Shown: one piece after another, positions 1-7,641 of the stretch
Layout of the letters: each line of letters begins with the position of its first letter
Position numbering within the stretch: position 1 is the first letter of the stretch
Assembly: GCA_007116075.1 (NCBI GenBank)
Contig: SKJE01000098.1
Span: 1 to 42,253, forward strand
Direction of reading: 5' to 3'
Length of the DNA: 42,253 nucleotides
Source of the DNA: Spirochaetia bacterium
GTDB taxonomy: Bacteria; Spirochaetota; Spirochaetia; PWKH01
The notes under the pieces: generated by a model
The model's input: only the letters and a program-made list of their open reading frames with translations
Told to the model about the DNA's origin: nothing
Databases searched by the model: none
Translations under genes and position numbers: made by a program

Positions 1-645
1 ATCATCCTCGTGCCGGCGGTGACGATCATAGTCGGTGGAGCTACCGGTGTGCTGATTGCCCCGGTGGTGGCCTCCTTCATGTCCGCCCTGGGCGGGTTTA
101 TAAACTATCTCACAACCCTCTATCCCTTTCCCATGGGCGTGCTCGTTGCGGTGACCATGGGGATGATTCTGACCCTGCCCATAAGCAGTGCTGCTATCGC
201 CATATCCCTGGGCTTGAGCGGTCTTGCCGCTGGTGCTGCAACGGTAGGATGTGCCTGCCAGATGGTGGGGTTTGCGGTATCCAGCTATAGGGAGAACAAG
301 TTCGGGGGACTGATCAGCCAGGGGCTGGGCACCTCAATGATCCAGATTCCGAATATCGTGAAAAACTGGCGGATCTGGATTGCACCGACCGTCGCTTCAG
401 CGGTTCTCGGACCTGTTGCCACCGTACTATTCAAAATGGAGAACAACAGCATCGGTGCAGGGATGGGCACCAGTGGACTGGTGGGGCAGTTCTCAACCAT
501 TGAGGTTATGGGATCCTCCGCTCTCCCGGCCATCCTCCTGCTGCACGTGCTGCTGCCGGCAGCCATCGCACTGATTATCAGCGAGGTGCTGCGCAAGAAG
601 GGATGGATAGCCTTCGGTGATATGGCCCTCCATGTGAACAAATAG
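1..645 (+). CDS. PTS EIIC-like (PfoR-type) membrane protein, 3' part
   Basis: The frame is open from the first base, so this is the C-terminal part of a longer gene cut by the window edge. The visible 214 residues are almost entirely hydrophobic membrane segments rich in Gly, Ala and Ser. They include a segment around GFAVSSYRENKFGGLISQGLG followed by MIQIPNIVKNWRIW, which resembles the PTS_EIIC_2/PfoR family of sugar-phosphotransferase permease-like proteins. These proteins sit in the cytoplasmic membrane; many lack EIIA/EIIB partners and their substrate is usually unknown. Nothing here identifies a substrate. The next gene is convergent, and a GC-rich hairpin lies about 50 bp past the stop. 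Family assignment is fairly confident; transport function is inference. Confidence 0.75.
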   Translation: MILVPAVTIIVGGATGVLIAPVVASFMSALGGFINYLTTLYPFPMGVLVAVTMGMILTLPISSAAIAISLGLSGLAAGAATVGCACQMVGFAVSSYRENKFGGLISQGLGTSMIQIPNIVKNWRIWIAPTVASAVLGPVATVLFKMENNSIGAGMGTSGLVGQFSTIEVMGSSALPAILLLHVLLPAAIALIISEVLRKKGWIAFGDMALHVNK

Positions 646-694
646 GGATAGATGATTCATTGCTAATGGTTCGGGTATGCAGGGCTGACGACAC

Positions 695-721
695 AAGCGG
701 CTTCCGCAGGAGAAGCCGCTT
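695..721. terminator. Possible bidirectional hairpin between convergent genes
   Basis: A perfect 10-bp inverted repeat (arms AAGCGGCTTC and GAAGCCGCTT) with a 7-nt loop lies between the convergent PTS-like and pckG genes. Its position suits a shared terminator, but neither strand has a T-run after the stem, so this is not a textbook intrinsic terminator. Confidence 0.4.
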
Positions 722-737
722 CATCGGTGAGCCAAGA

Positions 738-2642
738 TTATGGGTTTACGTAATCGCCCGGCTTGATCTCTCTTCCATATGTGTCTACCGCGTGCTGCAC
801 TTTAGCCATATACTCATCCCATTTCCGGAATAAGAACTCGGGACAGTCGGGATCCATTTTATTGAAAAAATCCTTTGTCCGCTGAAGCTTGCCCAGCCAC
901 CGTTCACCCCGAAATGTAAACTGGTAGATATACTGTTCTTCAGTGTAGTCTATATCAAGCAGTTCCAGAAAAAGCTTTCGTATATCTTCATACTTCGGGA
1001 TCTTTCCGGTAGGCGTATCAAGTGCCTCATAATCACCATGAATCCTGCCTTCCGCCCAATGGAGCCAGACTTTTTTCGCAATTTTCGGATTGCAGAACTC
1101 ATTCTCCGGGGTGAGGAGAAAATAATTCGTAGAGAATATAGTTGGGGCTCTCTTCATGTCCTCCACAAACTTAATATTGTTCATGGTGTATTCACCAAGC
1201 GGATATGCGACAAAATCCAGGTTTGCCATGGGGCTGGGCTTTCTTACACCTTCTTTTCCCAGGGTAGCGGAGGTAGTCTCCGATTCCAGGGTGCAGGCCT
1301 TCAGGAGAATCCCTTCTTCCCAGGAGGCGGACTCTTCAACAGGAACAGTGGTGTCACTGTCGCGACCGCCGTAGAGAATTCCCCCGATCGTTACACCCTC
1401 CTTGGCGTCAAATGATGCTTTGTCAAAGTTTGCTAAATAATCAAGCCGCATAGTATAGCGTGCATTGGAATGGGCAATAGGGATTTCATTACCCTTTTCA
1501 TCCTTCTTGCCGGGATGCCAGCCTGGACCCGCATGGTTATCCCCCGTATCCGGCTCATCCATCCCGCAATTCTGCCAATAGGGATTATTGTCCGGGCCCC
1601 GAAGGATATTGGAGAATATCAGTTCCTGCTTTTTCATGAGGTTCTCAAAAATGAGCGGGTCATCTTCGGCGTTTACATCCTTAATGATGCCGAATATACC
1701 CTGCTCAACATTCACACCACGGAATTCATTGTCAATATTTCTAAAATAGGTGATATCATCACCGATCACTAATTCCCCGGGGATCATAGCTGTTGAAGTT
1801 TTTCCGCAGGCGGAGGGGTATGCTCCGGCAAAGAAGGTTTTTCGATCGATCTTGTGATGAACACATGCCATCAGGAACATATGCTCGCACAGCCACCCTT
1901 CCTGGCCTGCTTTATTTATTGCCAGTCTCATGGCATGTTTTTTCAGGCCGATGGAGTTTCCCCCGTACTGGTTGTTCATGGAGTAGACGATATTATTCTG
2001 GGTATCCATGTAGATTCTTCTTTTTTCGAGGTCCGCTGAACAGTTCCGATCATCAAGTGCTCCTGCTGAATGGATAAACCTGAAGAAATCGTCCTTCTCA
2101 TCATCTTTCATATGCTTAAAATGCTCATAAGCAGGGCGGTACAGGATTGACTCGGAATGGGCAACATACCATGAATCAGTAAGCTGCACACATGGTATGG
2201 TGAATGTGGAAAAAGCAGGACCTTCACAGAAAAACTTGACGACAACATCCTTTCCATCCATGATGTTTTTGCTGATTCCAATTATTTCGTTGTACCCTTC
2301 TTCATACTCTATAGAATTCAGTGTAGCCATCCGCTCAAGGTTTTCCTTGTATGCCAGATACTTGGTATTCGCCTTGTCCCGGGCTTGGTCTTCATAACCA
2401 TCCCAGTGCACAGTCTGGCCGTTTTTAGAGAGTTCTTCTTCTTCTCCCTTTTCTACGGCCATCTCGCGGATGTACTGTTCATCCTCTTGTGAGTCATTAC
2501 ATACATAGATTGATTTCGGGTTGCAGTGCTCAGCAAAAAAACCAATAAAATCAAAAACCTTTTCGTTGTCAACGGCTGCAAATCTCTGATAACTCTGTTC
2601 TGACATCTTTTCCTTCAGAATCTTCTCGTATGTTGAATTCAT
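738..2642 (-). CDS. pckG: Phosphoenolpyruvate carboxykinase (GTP)
   Basis: Interconverts oxaloacetate plus GTP with PEP, CO2 and GDP in the cytoplasm. In fermentative bacteria it often runs in the carboxylating direction towards succinate; elsewhere it is gluconeogenic. The 634 residues match the GTP-dependent family in length (ATP-type enzymes are shorter and unrelated in the loop). The nucleotide-binding loop with the reactive cysteine is at about residues 273-286 (AYPSACGKTSTAM), and a NARYTMRLDYLANFD-like segment typical of the GTP family follows at about residue 390. The ATG at 2642 is preceded by an AAAGGAG Shine-Dalgarno. It appears monocistronic: convergent with the PTS-like gene, with a long gap behind it. 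No regulatory site was identified with confidence. Confidence 0.95.
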   Translation of the reverse strand: MNSTYEKILKEKMSEQSYQRFAAVDNEKVFDFIGFFAEHCNPKSIYVCNDSQEDEQYIREMAVEKGEEEELSKNGQTVHWDGYEDQARDKANTKYLAYKENLERMATLNSIEYEEGYNEIIGISKNIMDGKDVVVKFFCEGPAFSTFTIPCVQLTDSWYVAHSESILYRPAYEHFKHMKDDEKDDFFRFIHSAGALDDRNCSADLEKRRIYMDTQNNIVYSMNNQYGGNSIGLKKHAMRLAINKAGQEGWLCEHMFLMACVHHKIDRKTFFAGAYPSACGKTSTAMIPGELVIGDDITYFRNIDNEFRGVNVEQGIFGIIKDVNAEDDPLIFENLMKKQELIFSNILRGPDNNPYWQNCGMDEPDTGDNHAGPGWHPGKKDEKGNEIPIAHSNARYTMRLDYLANFDKASFDAKEGVTIGGILYGGRDSDTTVPVEESASWEEGILLKACTLESETTSATLGKEGVRKPSPMANLDFVAYPLGEYTMNNIKFVEDMKRAPTIFSTNYFLLTPENEFCNPKIAKKVWLHWAEGRIHGDYEALDTPTGKIPKYEDIRKLFLELLDIDYTEEQYIYQFTFRGERWLGKLQRTKDFFNKMDPDCPEFLFRKWDEYMAKVQHAVDTYGREIKPGDYVNP

Positions 2643-3034
2643 ACCGTAACTCCTTTAAAAAACAGGTAATTATCATGGGCAGGGGTACGAGAGGGGTGTT
2701 TCAATCAATACAATCGACCTTGTGGACATGCGCGGGCAATGTATTCGTATCTATACAGCATTCACTGTATGCATTGGGGCTCATACCACCCCGACCTGAT
2801 ACTGCTTTTATATATATATCATACTAAACATGTTCCGTGATTTCCACCATAAGAGGAAATAATTCTTTATAAATATAAGAAAGATAGCATTTCAGGTTGA
2901 TTTTTGTACTTCTTGTGGATATATACTGCAGTAGGATTGACTGATTTCCAGTGTCGCTAACCGAATTACCAGTAGTGAAACAAACAGATTTCAATGAACA
3001 AACAAGATAGCGACAGGTCTATTGTTGTGTTGGA
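2643..3034. other. 392-bp non-coding gap upstream of pckG
   Basis: No convincing gene is present in either strand; short frames here lack an RBS and sensible composition. The stretch is AT-rich, especially at about 2805-2895, where runs such as TATATATATA could hold the pckG promoter, but no clear -35/-10 pair stands out. A short perfect inverted repeat lies at 2753-2770. If the promoter is in the AT-rich part, pckG has a leader of about 150-200 nt. None of the TCCTACA palindromes of the nitrogen region occurs here. Confidence 0.5.
2753..2770. repeat. Short inverted repeat upstream of pckG
   Basis: ATACAG-CATTCA-CTGTAT, a perfect 6-bp dyad with a 6-bp spacer about 110 bp upstream of the pckG start. 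It could be an operator or part of a structured leader. It is short enough to occur by chance. Confidence 0.25.
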
Positions 3035-3493
3035 TCATCCAGTGGTATAGGTCGAACTGCTCTCAGCGAAGGATCTTCGATCGCAGCGGAGCAGCACGGC
3101 TTTACCCCGGACCTGCTTGAGCTTTCGTGCAAAGTAGGGGTGTTTTAACCCTTTTTCGGAGGGGATAAAGCCGAAGCGACGGTAGAATCCCGTCAGTTCA
3201 GGGTAGGTGAGACAGTAGAGCTGTCTAATGGAGCGGGATACTGCCGAGTGCAGCATCTCCTGTACCAGGGGCAGGGCCAGTCCTTCCCCTTGAAACTCCT
3301 CAAGGATATGGATGCCCTCAAGTTCAGCAGTTTCCTGATCAATCCGGGTGATCCGCCCGACTGCGGCATTCCTGCCGTCAAGTCGGGCTATATAGACCAT
3401 ATCCCGGGAACTGCTGGGGGCGATACCGATGTTCCGGTACTGGGTATGTACCCAGTCAAGGTCTCTTCGATCAGCCTGCAGTATCATCATCAT
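3035..3493 (-). CDS. GNAT family N-acetyltransferase
   Basis: A 152-residue protein with the GNAT fold signature: IARLDGRNAAVGRI, then EGIHILEEFQGEGLALPLVQEML (the acetyl-CoA-binding V/I-x-x-x-x-Q-G-x-G/A region), then LTYPELTGFYRRFGFIP near the C terminus. It would transfer an acyl group from acyl-CoA to an amine; the substrate cannot be read from the sequence. The open frame extends upstream into glnA, but three consecutive ATG codons (3493, 3490, 3487) follow an AAGGAG Shine-Dalgarno at about 3498-3503, so the start lies there. Spacing favours the second or third ATG. It begins 19 bp after the glnA stop on the same strand and is probably cotranscribed with it. Confidence 0.8.
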   Translation of the reverse strand: MMMILQADRRDLDWVHTQYRNIGIAPSSSRDMVYIARLDGRNAAVGRITRIDQETAELEGIHILEEFQGEGLALPLVQEMLHSAVSRSIRQLYCLTYPELTGFYRRFGFIPSEKGLKHPYFARKLKQVRGKAVLLRCDRRSFAESSSTYTTG

Positions 3494-3512
3494 AAACTCC
3501 TTGCACAATCTC

Positions 3513-5633
3513 CTAGAGTCCGAAGAGCAGCTGCTCATAGGATGGGTAGGGCCAGCGCTCCTGCTCGGTAAGGGTCTCGAGGATATCACCGTGGACTCTC
3601 AGCTCTTCCATACTGGGAAACACCTGGTAACGGAAGAACCGGGACTGTTCAGGGATATCATCAATCTGCTGGGCCTTTGCAAGCACCGTACGCAGACTGT
3701 CCAGTGAACTTAAGAGCTGTTCCAGGTGAGTCGAGAGCTGCATAATCCGTTTCTTCTGGGCCGTAACACTCATGCCGAGTGACTCCTGGGAGGACATAGA
3801 CTTGATGAGCTCATGTACATATCTGCTTACGGCAGGGAAAATCTGACGCTCAGCCATCTCAATCATGATGGCCGCTTCAATATTGATCTGCTTGCAGTAA
3901 GCCTCCAGATAGATCTCCAGACGGGATTCAAGTTCCGCCCGGGAAAACACACCCAGGGATGAAAGCATAGCTACCGGTTCATCCTTGATCAGCTCCGGCA
4001 GTGCATCTACAGTGCAGCTCAGGTTCGGCAGGCCCCGTTTCTCAGCTTCCTTGAGCCACTCATCGGAATACCCGTTACCGTTAAAGATGACCCTTCGGTG
4101 GTCCCTGTAGGATTCAATGATAATCTTCTTAACCTCTTCAAGGGAATTCTCGCTGCCCTCAAGCCGATCAGCTACCTCGTTGAGCACTGAGGCGACGGCA
4201 CTGTTGAGAATTGCATTGGGTCCTGCTATGGACTGGGATGAACCGACCATCCTGAACTCGAATTTGTTGCCCGTAAAGGCGAAGGGGCTTGTCCGGTTCC
4301 TGTCGCTCATGTCCTTGGGGAAGTTCGGCAGGACGTTGATGCCTATTTCCATCATCTCGCTGTCCCGGTGGTTGTGTTCAGCTCCTTCGACCAGGGTATC
4401 AAGGATAGAGGAGAGCTGATCACCCAGAAAAATGGAGATAATCGCAGGGGGGGCTTCATTTGCACCGAGCCGGTGATCATTCCCGGGGTTTGCCGCAGAG
4501 AGTCTCAAAAGTGAAGCATGGATATCGACTGCCTTGATCACCGAGGTGAGGAAGAGCAGGAACTGAGCATTTTCGTAGGGGTTGTCCCCCGGCTGCAGCA
4601 GGTTATATCCGTCATCGGTACAGATGGACCAGTTATTATGCTTGCCCGACCCGTTTACTCCGGCAAAGGGCTTCTCATGCAGCAGGGCTGCCATGCCGTG
4701 CCGTTCTGCTACATTCTTAATCAGCTTCATGGCAATCTGGTTCCGGTCAGTGCTCAGGTTTGCGGTATCAAAGATGGTGGCAAGCTCAAACTGGTTGGGA
4801 GCAACCTCGTTGTGCTGGGTCTTTGCAGAGATACCCACTTTCCAGAGCTCCTGATTCAGTTCATGCATAAACTTTAACACCCGCTCCTTGATGGAACCGA
4901 AATAATGGTCATCCATCTCCTGGCCCTTGGAGCTCATGCTTCCGAATACAGTCCGTCCTGCAAGCCTGAGGTCTGGACGTTTGTTGTAGTATTCCTTGTC
5001 GACGAGGAAATATTCCTGTTCCGGCCCCACTGTGGTGAGAACCTTTCTCGTATCTGTATTACCCAGGGCCTTGAGCACCCTGAGAGTAGCCTTGTTCAGT
5101 GCATGCATGGAGCGCAGCAGGGGGGTCTTCTTGTCCAGGGCTTCACCACGGTAGGAAATGAAAGCCGAGGGAATGGTCAGGGTGGTGATTCCATTGAGAT
5201 CCTGAATATAAGCCGGAGAGGAGGTATCCCATGCGGTATATCCCCGGGCCTCAAAGGTCGCCCGCAGTCCCCCGCTGGGAAAGGAGGATGCATCCGGTTC
5301 ACCCTTGATCAGCTCCTTCCCAGAAAATTCCATGAGTATTCTTCCATCGGAGGTGGGGGAGATGAAGGAGTCATGTTTTTCTGCGGTCAGACCGGTAAGG
5401 GGCTGGAACCAGTGGGTATAGTGGGTAGCTCCCCGCTCTATCGCCCAGTCTTTCATGGCGTTGGCAACTACCTCGGCAATCTCCAAAGTCAGGGTTCCGT
5501 CCCGTTCCTGGATCTCCTTCATATTCTGGTAGATGCTGCTGGGCAGACGTTCCCTCATGGTCCGGTCGTTAAAGCTGTATTCGCCATACAGCTGAGATAA
5601 TTTGGTTGACTTAAAATCAATACAGTGTGCCAT
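3513..5633 (-). CDS. glnA: Type III glutamine synthetase
   Basis: Makes glutamine from glutamate, ammonium and ATP. The 706-residue length and the motifs EAPPAIISIFLGDQL, NEVAPNQFELATIF and GSGKHNNWS identify the GSIII (GlnN) family found in Bacteroides, cyanobacteria and spirochaetes, and exclude the roughly 450-470-residue GSI. GSIII enzymes are dodecamers and are not known to use the enteric adenylylation site. The frame could open at a TTG at 5651, but the ATG at 5633 is preceded by GAGGAG at a normal distance and 38 bp further upstream lies a sigma-54 promoter, so I start at 5633. Two palindromes upstream make this a predicted target of the nifA-like activator. A GNAT gene follows closely. 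Confidence 0.95.
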   Translation of the reverse strand: MAHCIDFKSTKLSQLYGEYSFNDRTMRERLPSSIYQNMKEIQERDGTLTLEIAEVVANAMKDWAIERGATHYTHWFQPLTGLTAEKHDSFISPTSDGRILMEFSGKELIKGEPDASSFPSGGLRATFEARGYTAWDTSSPAYIQDLNGITTLTIPSAFISYRGEALDKKTPLLRSMHALNKATLRVLKALGNTDTRKVLTTVGPEQEYFLVDKEYYNKRPDLRLAGRTVFGSMSSKGQEMDDHYFGSIKERVLKFMHELNQELWKVGISAKTQHNEVAPNQFELATIFDTANLSTDRNQIAMKLIKNVAERHGMAALLHEKPFAGVNGSGKHNNWSICTDDGYNLLQPGDNPYENAQFLLFLTSVIKAVDIHASLLRLSAANPGNDHRLGANEAPPAIISIFLGDQLSSILDTLVEGAEHNHRDSEMMEIGINVLPNFPKDMSDRNRTSPFAFTGNKFEFRMVGSSQSIAGPNAILNSAVASVLNEVADRLEGSENSLEEVKKIIIESYRDHRRVIFNGNGYSDEWLKEAEKRGLPNLSCTVDALPELIKDEPVAMLSSLGVFSRAELESRLEIYLEAYCKQINIEAAIMIEMAERQIFPAVSRYVHELIKSMSSQESLGMSVTAQKKRIMQLSTHLEQLLSSLDSLRTVLAKAQQIDDIPEQSRFFRYQVFPSMEELRVHGDILETLTEQERWPYPSYEQLLFGL

Positions 5634-5670
5634 AAATATGTGACTCCTCAATTACGGTATAGTATCTATA

Positions 5671-5687
5671 AGCAATAATCATGCCAA
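5671..5687 (-). promoter_or_regulatory. Sigma-54 (-24/-12) promoter of glnA
   Basis: Minus-strand TTGGCATGATTATTGCT contains the invariant GG (5685-5684) and GC (5673-5672) separated by exactly 10 nt, and matches the TGGCAC-N5-TTGC consensus well. Predicted transcription start is near 5660, giving a leader of about 27 nt that contains the GAGGAG ribosome-binding site of glnA. Confidence 0.85.
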
Positions 5688-5754
5688 GAATAGTATTTCT
5701 TATTAGTCTATATATAGTAAAGAATAAAGTACTGTTTAAAAAAACATGCACATT

Positions 5755-5784
5755 CCCATATCCTACATAATTGTAGGATATGGG
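5755..5784. promoter_or_regulatory. Palindromic upstream activator site 1 (glnA)
   Basis: A perfect 30-bp inverted repeat: 13-bp arms (CCCATATCCTACA and its complement) around a 4-bp TAAT spacer. Its core TCCTACA-N4-TGTAGGA recurs at four other places near the amtB, glnB and nifA-like genes. The centre is about 85 bp upstream of the glnA -24 element, the usual distance for a sigma-54 enhancer. A T8 run about 15 nt beyond the stem on the minus strand leaves open a second role as a weak glnB terminator. Confidence 0.7.
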
Positions 5785-5791
5785 TGTGCGA

Positions 5792-5809
5792 ACCTACAAT
5801 ATTGTAGGT
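5792..5809. promoter_or_regulatory. Palindromic upstream activator site 2 (glnA)
   Basis: ACCTACA-ATAT-TGTAGGT, a perfect 7-bp dyad with a 4-bp spacer, lying 2 bp beyond the glnB stop codon. Its centre is 31 bp (about three helical turns) from site 1, so two dimers would sit on the same face of the DNA. Confidence 0.65.
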
Positions 5810-5811
5810 AA

Positions 5812-6153
5812 TTATCCGATGGCGTCGCTCCCGGTGTCTCCGTTGCGGATCCGGATGCACTGTTCGATGGGCAGTACAAAGATTTTACCGTCCCCGATTG
5901 CACCGGTGCGAGCTCCCGTTATGACCGCATCAAGGGTTGACTCCAGAAAAGATTCATTGACAGCGATTTCAAGGCGAACTTTTTTAAGCAAGTTTACTTC
6001 GATATCTACACCCCGGTAGCTTTCGTGGTATCCCTTCTGCTGTCCGCAGCCGAGGGCGTTGGTGATGGATACCTTATAGATCTCTTTTTTGTACAATTCC
6101 TGTTTTACGCTGTTGAGCCTGTCCGGCTGTATATATGCAATAACCAGTTTCAT
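5812..6153 (-). CDS. glnB: PII nitrogen regulatory protein
   Basis: A 113-residue trimeric PII signal protein that senses ATP/ADP and 2-oxoglutarate and usually gates AmtB. The T-loop [18 protein letters not shown] occupies residues 36-53, and the nucleotide-binding [11 protein letters not shown] (about 84-94) and CIRIRNG near the C terminus are intact. Aligned without gaps to enteric GlnB, residue 46 is Tyr but residue 51, the uridylylated tyrosine, is Ile, so canonical GlnD modification is unlikely. The ATG is preceded by GGAGGAG. It starts 17 bp after the amtB stop and is surely cotranscribed with it, the usual amtB-PII pairing, so GlnK is an equally good name. Confidence 0.93.
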   Translation of the reverse strand: MKLVIAYIQPDRLNSVKQELYKKEIYKVSITNALGCGQQKGYHESYRGVDIEVNLLKKVRLEIAVNESFLESTLDAVITGARTGAIGDGKIFVLPIEQCIRIRNGDTGSDAIG

Positions 6154-6170
6154 AGGTACTCCTCCCTCTA

Positions 6171-7481
6171 CTACATGTTTGTGAAGATCTGGAATCCGCT
6201 GTAGCTCTCGGTCCCATGTTCTGTGATATCAAGCCCCATCAGTTCTTCCCGTTCGCTCACCCGCAGGCCCATGGTCTTCCTGATGACGAGAAAGAGCACC
6301 AGAGAAGCCCCAGTGACCCAGAGGAATATCGAGGCAGCCCCGATGGCCTGCACTCCTAAGAGGGCTGCACCTCCGCCATAGAAGAGACCCGCTTCGGTAT
6401 GGAAGAGGCCTGTTGCTATGGTTCCCCATACCCCGCAGACTCCGTGAACCGATATGGCCCCCACAGGATCGTCGATATGAAGCACCTTATCGAAAAACTC
6501 AATCGAAAGGACCACCAGCAGCCCTGCGGCCAATCCTATGATGACAGCCCCCAGGGGAGACACCGTATCGCAGTTCGCTGTGATGCCCACCAGCCCCGCC
6601 AGTGCACCGTTGAGGGACATACTGACTTCCGGTTTACCGAAGCGCTTCCAGGCGGTTACCATGGCTCCGATTGCTCCCGCCGCAGCACCCAGGGTGGTAA
6701 TTACTGCAATATGGGATATCGACAGGTCTGTACCGCTCAAGGTTGATCCTGCATTGAACCCGTACCATCCGAACCAGAGAAAGAATACTCCGGCACTTGC
6801 CAAAGGCAGGTTGTGGCCCTGGATGGCCTTTACTGAAATATCCTTTCCCTGCCTGACATACTTGCCGATCCTTGGACCAAGGACAAGTGCACCGGCCATG
6901 GCAGCCCAGCCGCCTGCTGAGTGAACCACCGTTGAACCGGCAAAGTCATGGAATCCCAGTGAATCGAGCCACCCTCCACCCCATACCCAGTGGCCGGAGA
7001 CGGGATAGATGATGCCGGTAATAAAGACCGTATATACCAGGTAAGCGGAAAACTTAGTCCGTTCAGCCATGGCGCCGGAGACGATGGTTGCTGCAGTAGC
7101 TGCAAAGACTACCTGAAACATCCAGTCGGTCAGCAGGAAGTGATCAGCTCCCCGGATAAAGAACTGGGAGGACCCGAAAAGTCCTGAAACCGAGGTGCCG
7201 TACATCACTGCCCAGCCGAAGGCCCAGTAAATAATTGCACCGGCACTGAAGTCCATGAGGTTTTTCATGATGATGTTGCCGGAGTTCTTTGCCCGGGTTA
7301 GACCTATCTCAACCAGGGCGAAGCCGACCTGCATGAAGAACACCAGGGCAGCTGCAAGGATGAGCCAGATCATGTCCAGGGACATCTGGTGCAGCTGTAC
7401 AAGTGCTTCCAGATCCTGAGCTGCTGCTATGCCCGGAACAAGCAGACCAATCGTGATGAAACAAACTTTTGCGTATGTCAT
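6171..7481 (-). CDS. amtB: Ammonium transporter
   Basis: A 436-residue Amt/Rh channel that conducts ammonium across the inner membrane. A cleavable signal peptide ([22 protein letters not shown]) precedes about 11 membrane segments. The pore motif with the first twin histidine is in [19 protein letters not shown], and the second histidine is in [18 protein letters not shown]. The C-terminal tail MGLDITEHG is the PII-interacting element. The frame stays open to 7529, but that segment overlaps the sigma-54 promoter at 7513-7529. The ATG at 7481 has AAGGAG at the right distance, so it is the start. First gene of an amtB-glnB operon predicted to be induced under nitrogen limitation by the adjacent activator. 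Confidence 0.95.
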   Translation of the reverse strand: MTYAKVCFITIGLLVPGIAAAQDLEALVQLHQMSLDMIWLILAAALVFFMQVGFALVEIGLTRAKNSGNIIMKNLMDFSAGAIIYWAFGWAVMYGTSVSGLFGSSQFFIRGADHFLLTDWMFQVVFAATAATIVSGAMAERTKFSAYLVYTVFITGIIYPVSGHWVWGGGWLDSLGFHDFAGSTVVHSAGGWAAMAGALVLGPRIGKYVRQGKDISVKAIQGHNLPLASAGVFFLWFGWYGFNAGSTLSGTDLSISHIAVITTLGAAAGAIGAMVTAWKRFGKPEVSMSLNGALAGLVGITANCDTVSPLGAVIIGLAAGLLVVLSIEFFDKVLHIDDPVGAISVHGVCGVWGTIATGLFHTEAGLFYGGGAALLGVQAIGAASIFLWVTGASLVLFLVIRKTMGLRVSEREELMGLDITEHGTESYSGFQIFTNM

Positions 7482-7512
7482 ATGACACTCCTTATGGGGT
7501 ATATCTGCACAT

Positions 7513-7529
7513 AGCAGAAACCGTGCCAA
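7513..7529 (-). promoter_or_regulatory. Sigma-54 (-24/-12) promoter of amtB-glnB
   Basis: Minus-strand TTGGCACGGTTTCTGCT has GG (7527-7526) and GC (7515-7514) exactly 10 nt apart and an intact TGGCACG -24 box. The predicted transcription start is near 7502, giving a leader of about 20 nt that contains the amtB Shine-Dalgarno. It fixes the amtB start at 7481. Confidence 0.9.
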
Positions 7530-7592
7530 AAGAAGTATCTGTTTGTAATATAAAAATATAAGAGATTGGTCAGTTCAAGGTAAAGAGATTAT

Positions 7593-7610
7593 TCCTACAT
7601 CATGGTAGGA
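7593..7610. promoter_or_regulatory. Palindromic upstream activator site 3 (amtB)
   Basis: TCCTACA-TCAT-GGTAGGA, the same 7-4-7 dyad as near glnA with one mismatch. The centre is about 74 bp upstream of the amtB -24 element, roughly one helical turn less than the corresponding glnA distance of about 85 bp, so the facing is similar. Confidence 0.65.
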
Positions 7611-7622
7611 GGAAATATGCAA

Positions 7623-7640
7623 TCCTACAATTATGTATGT
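7623..7640. promoter_or_regulatory. Palindromic upstream activator site 4 (amtB, weaker)
   Basis: TCCTACA-ATTA-TGTATGT: one perfect half-site and one degenerate half-site, with the same 4-bp spacer. The centre is 30 bp from site 3, mirroring the paired layout upstream of glnA. It ends 1 bp before the nifA-like stop codon. Confidence 0.55.
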
Positions 7641-7641
7641 A

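Noticed and set aside
5755-5784. The 30-bp palindrome as a simple glnB terminator
   Set aside because: No T-run directly follows the stem on the minus strand, and the same core appears where no terminator is needed (upstream of amtB and the activator). A minor terminator role is not excluded.
5755-5809. Palindromes read as classical NifA (TGT-N10-ACA) or TnrA-like sites
   Set aside because: The order is ACA-N4-TGT inside longer arms, not TGT-N10-ACA, and the TnrA consensus does not fit. I therefore treat the motif as distinct.
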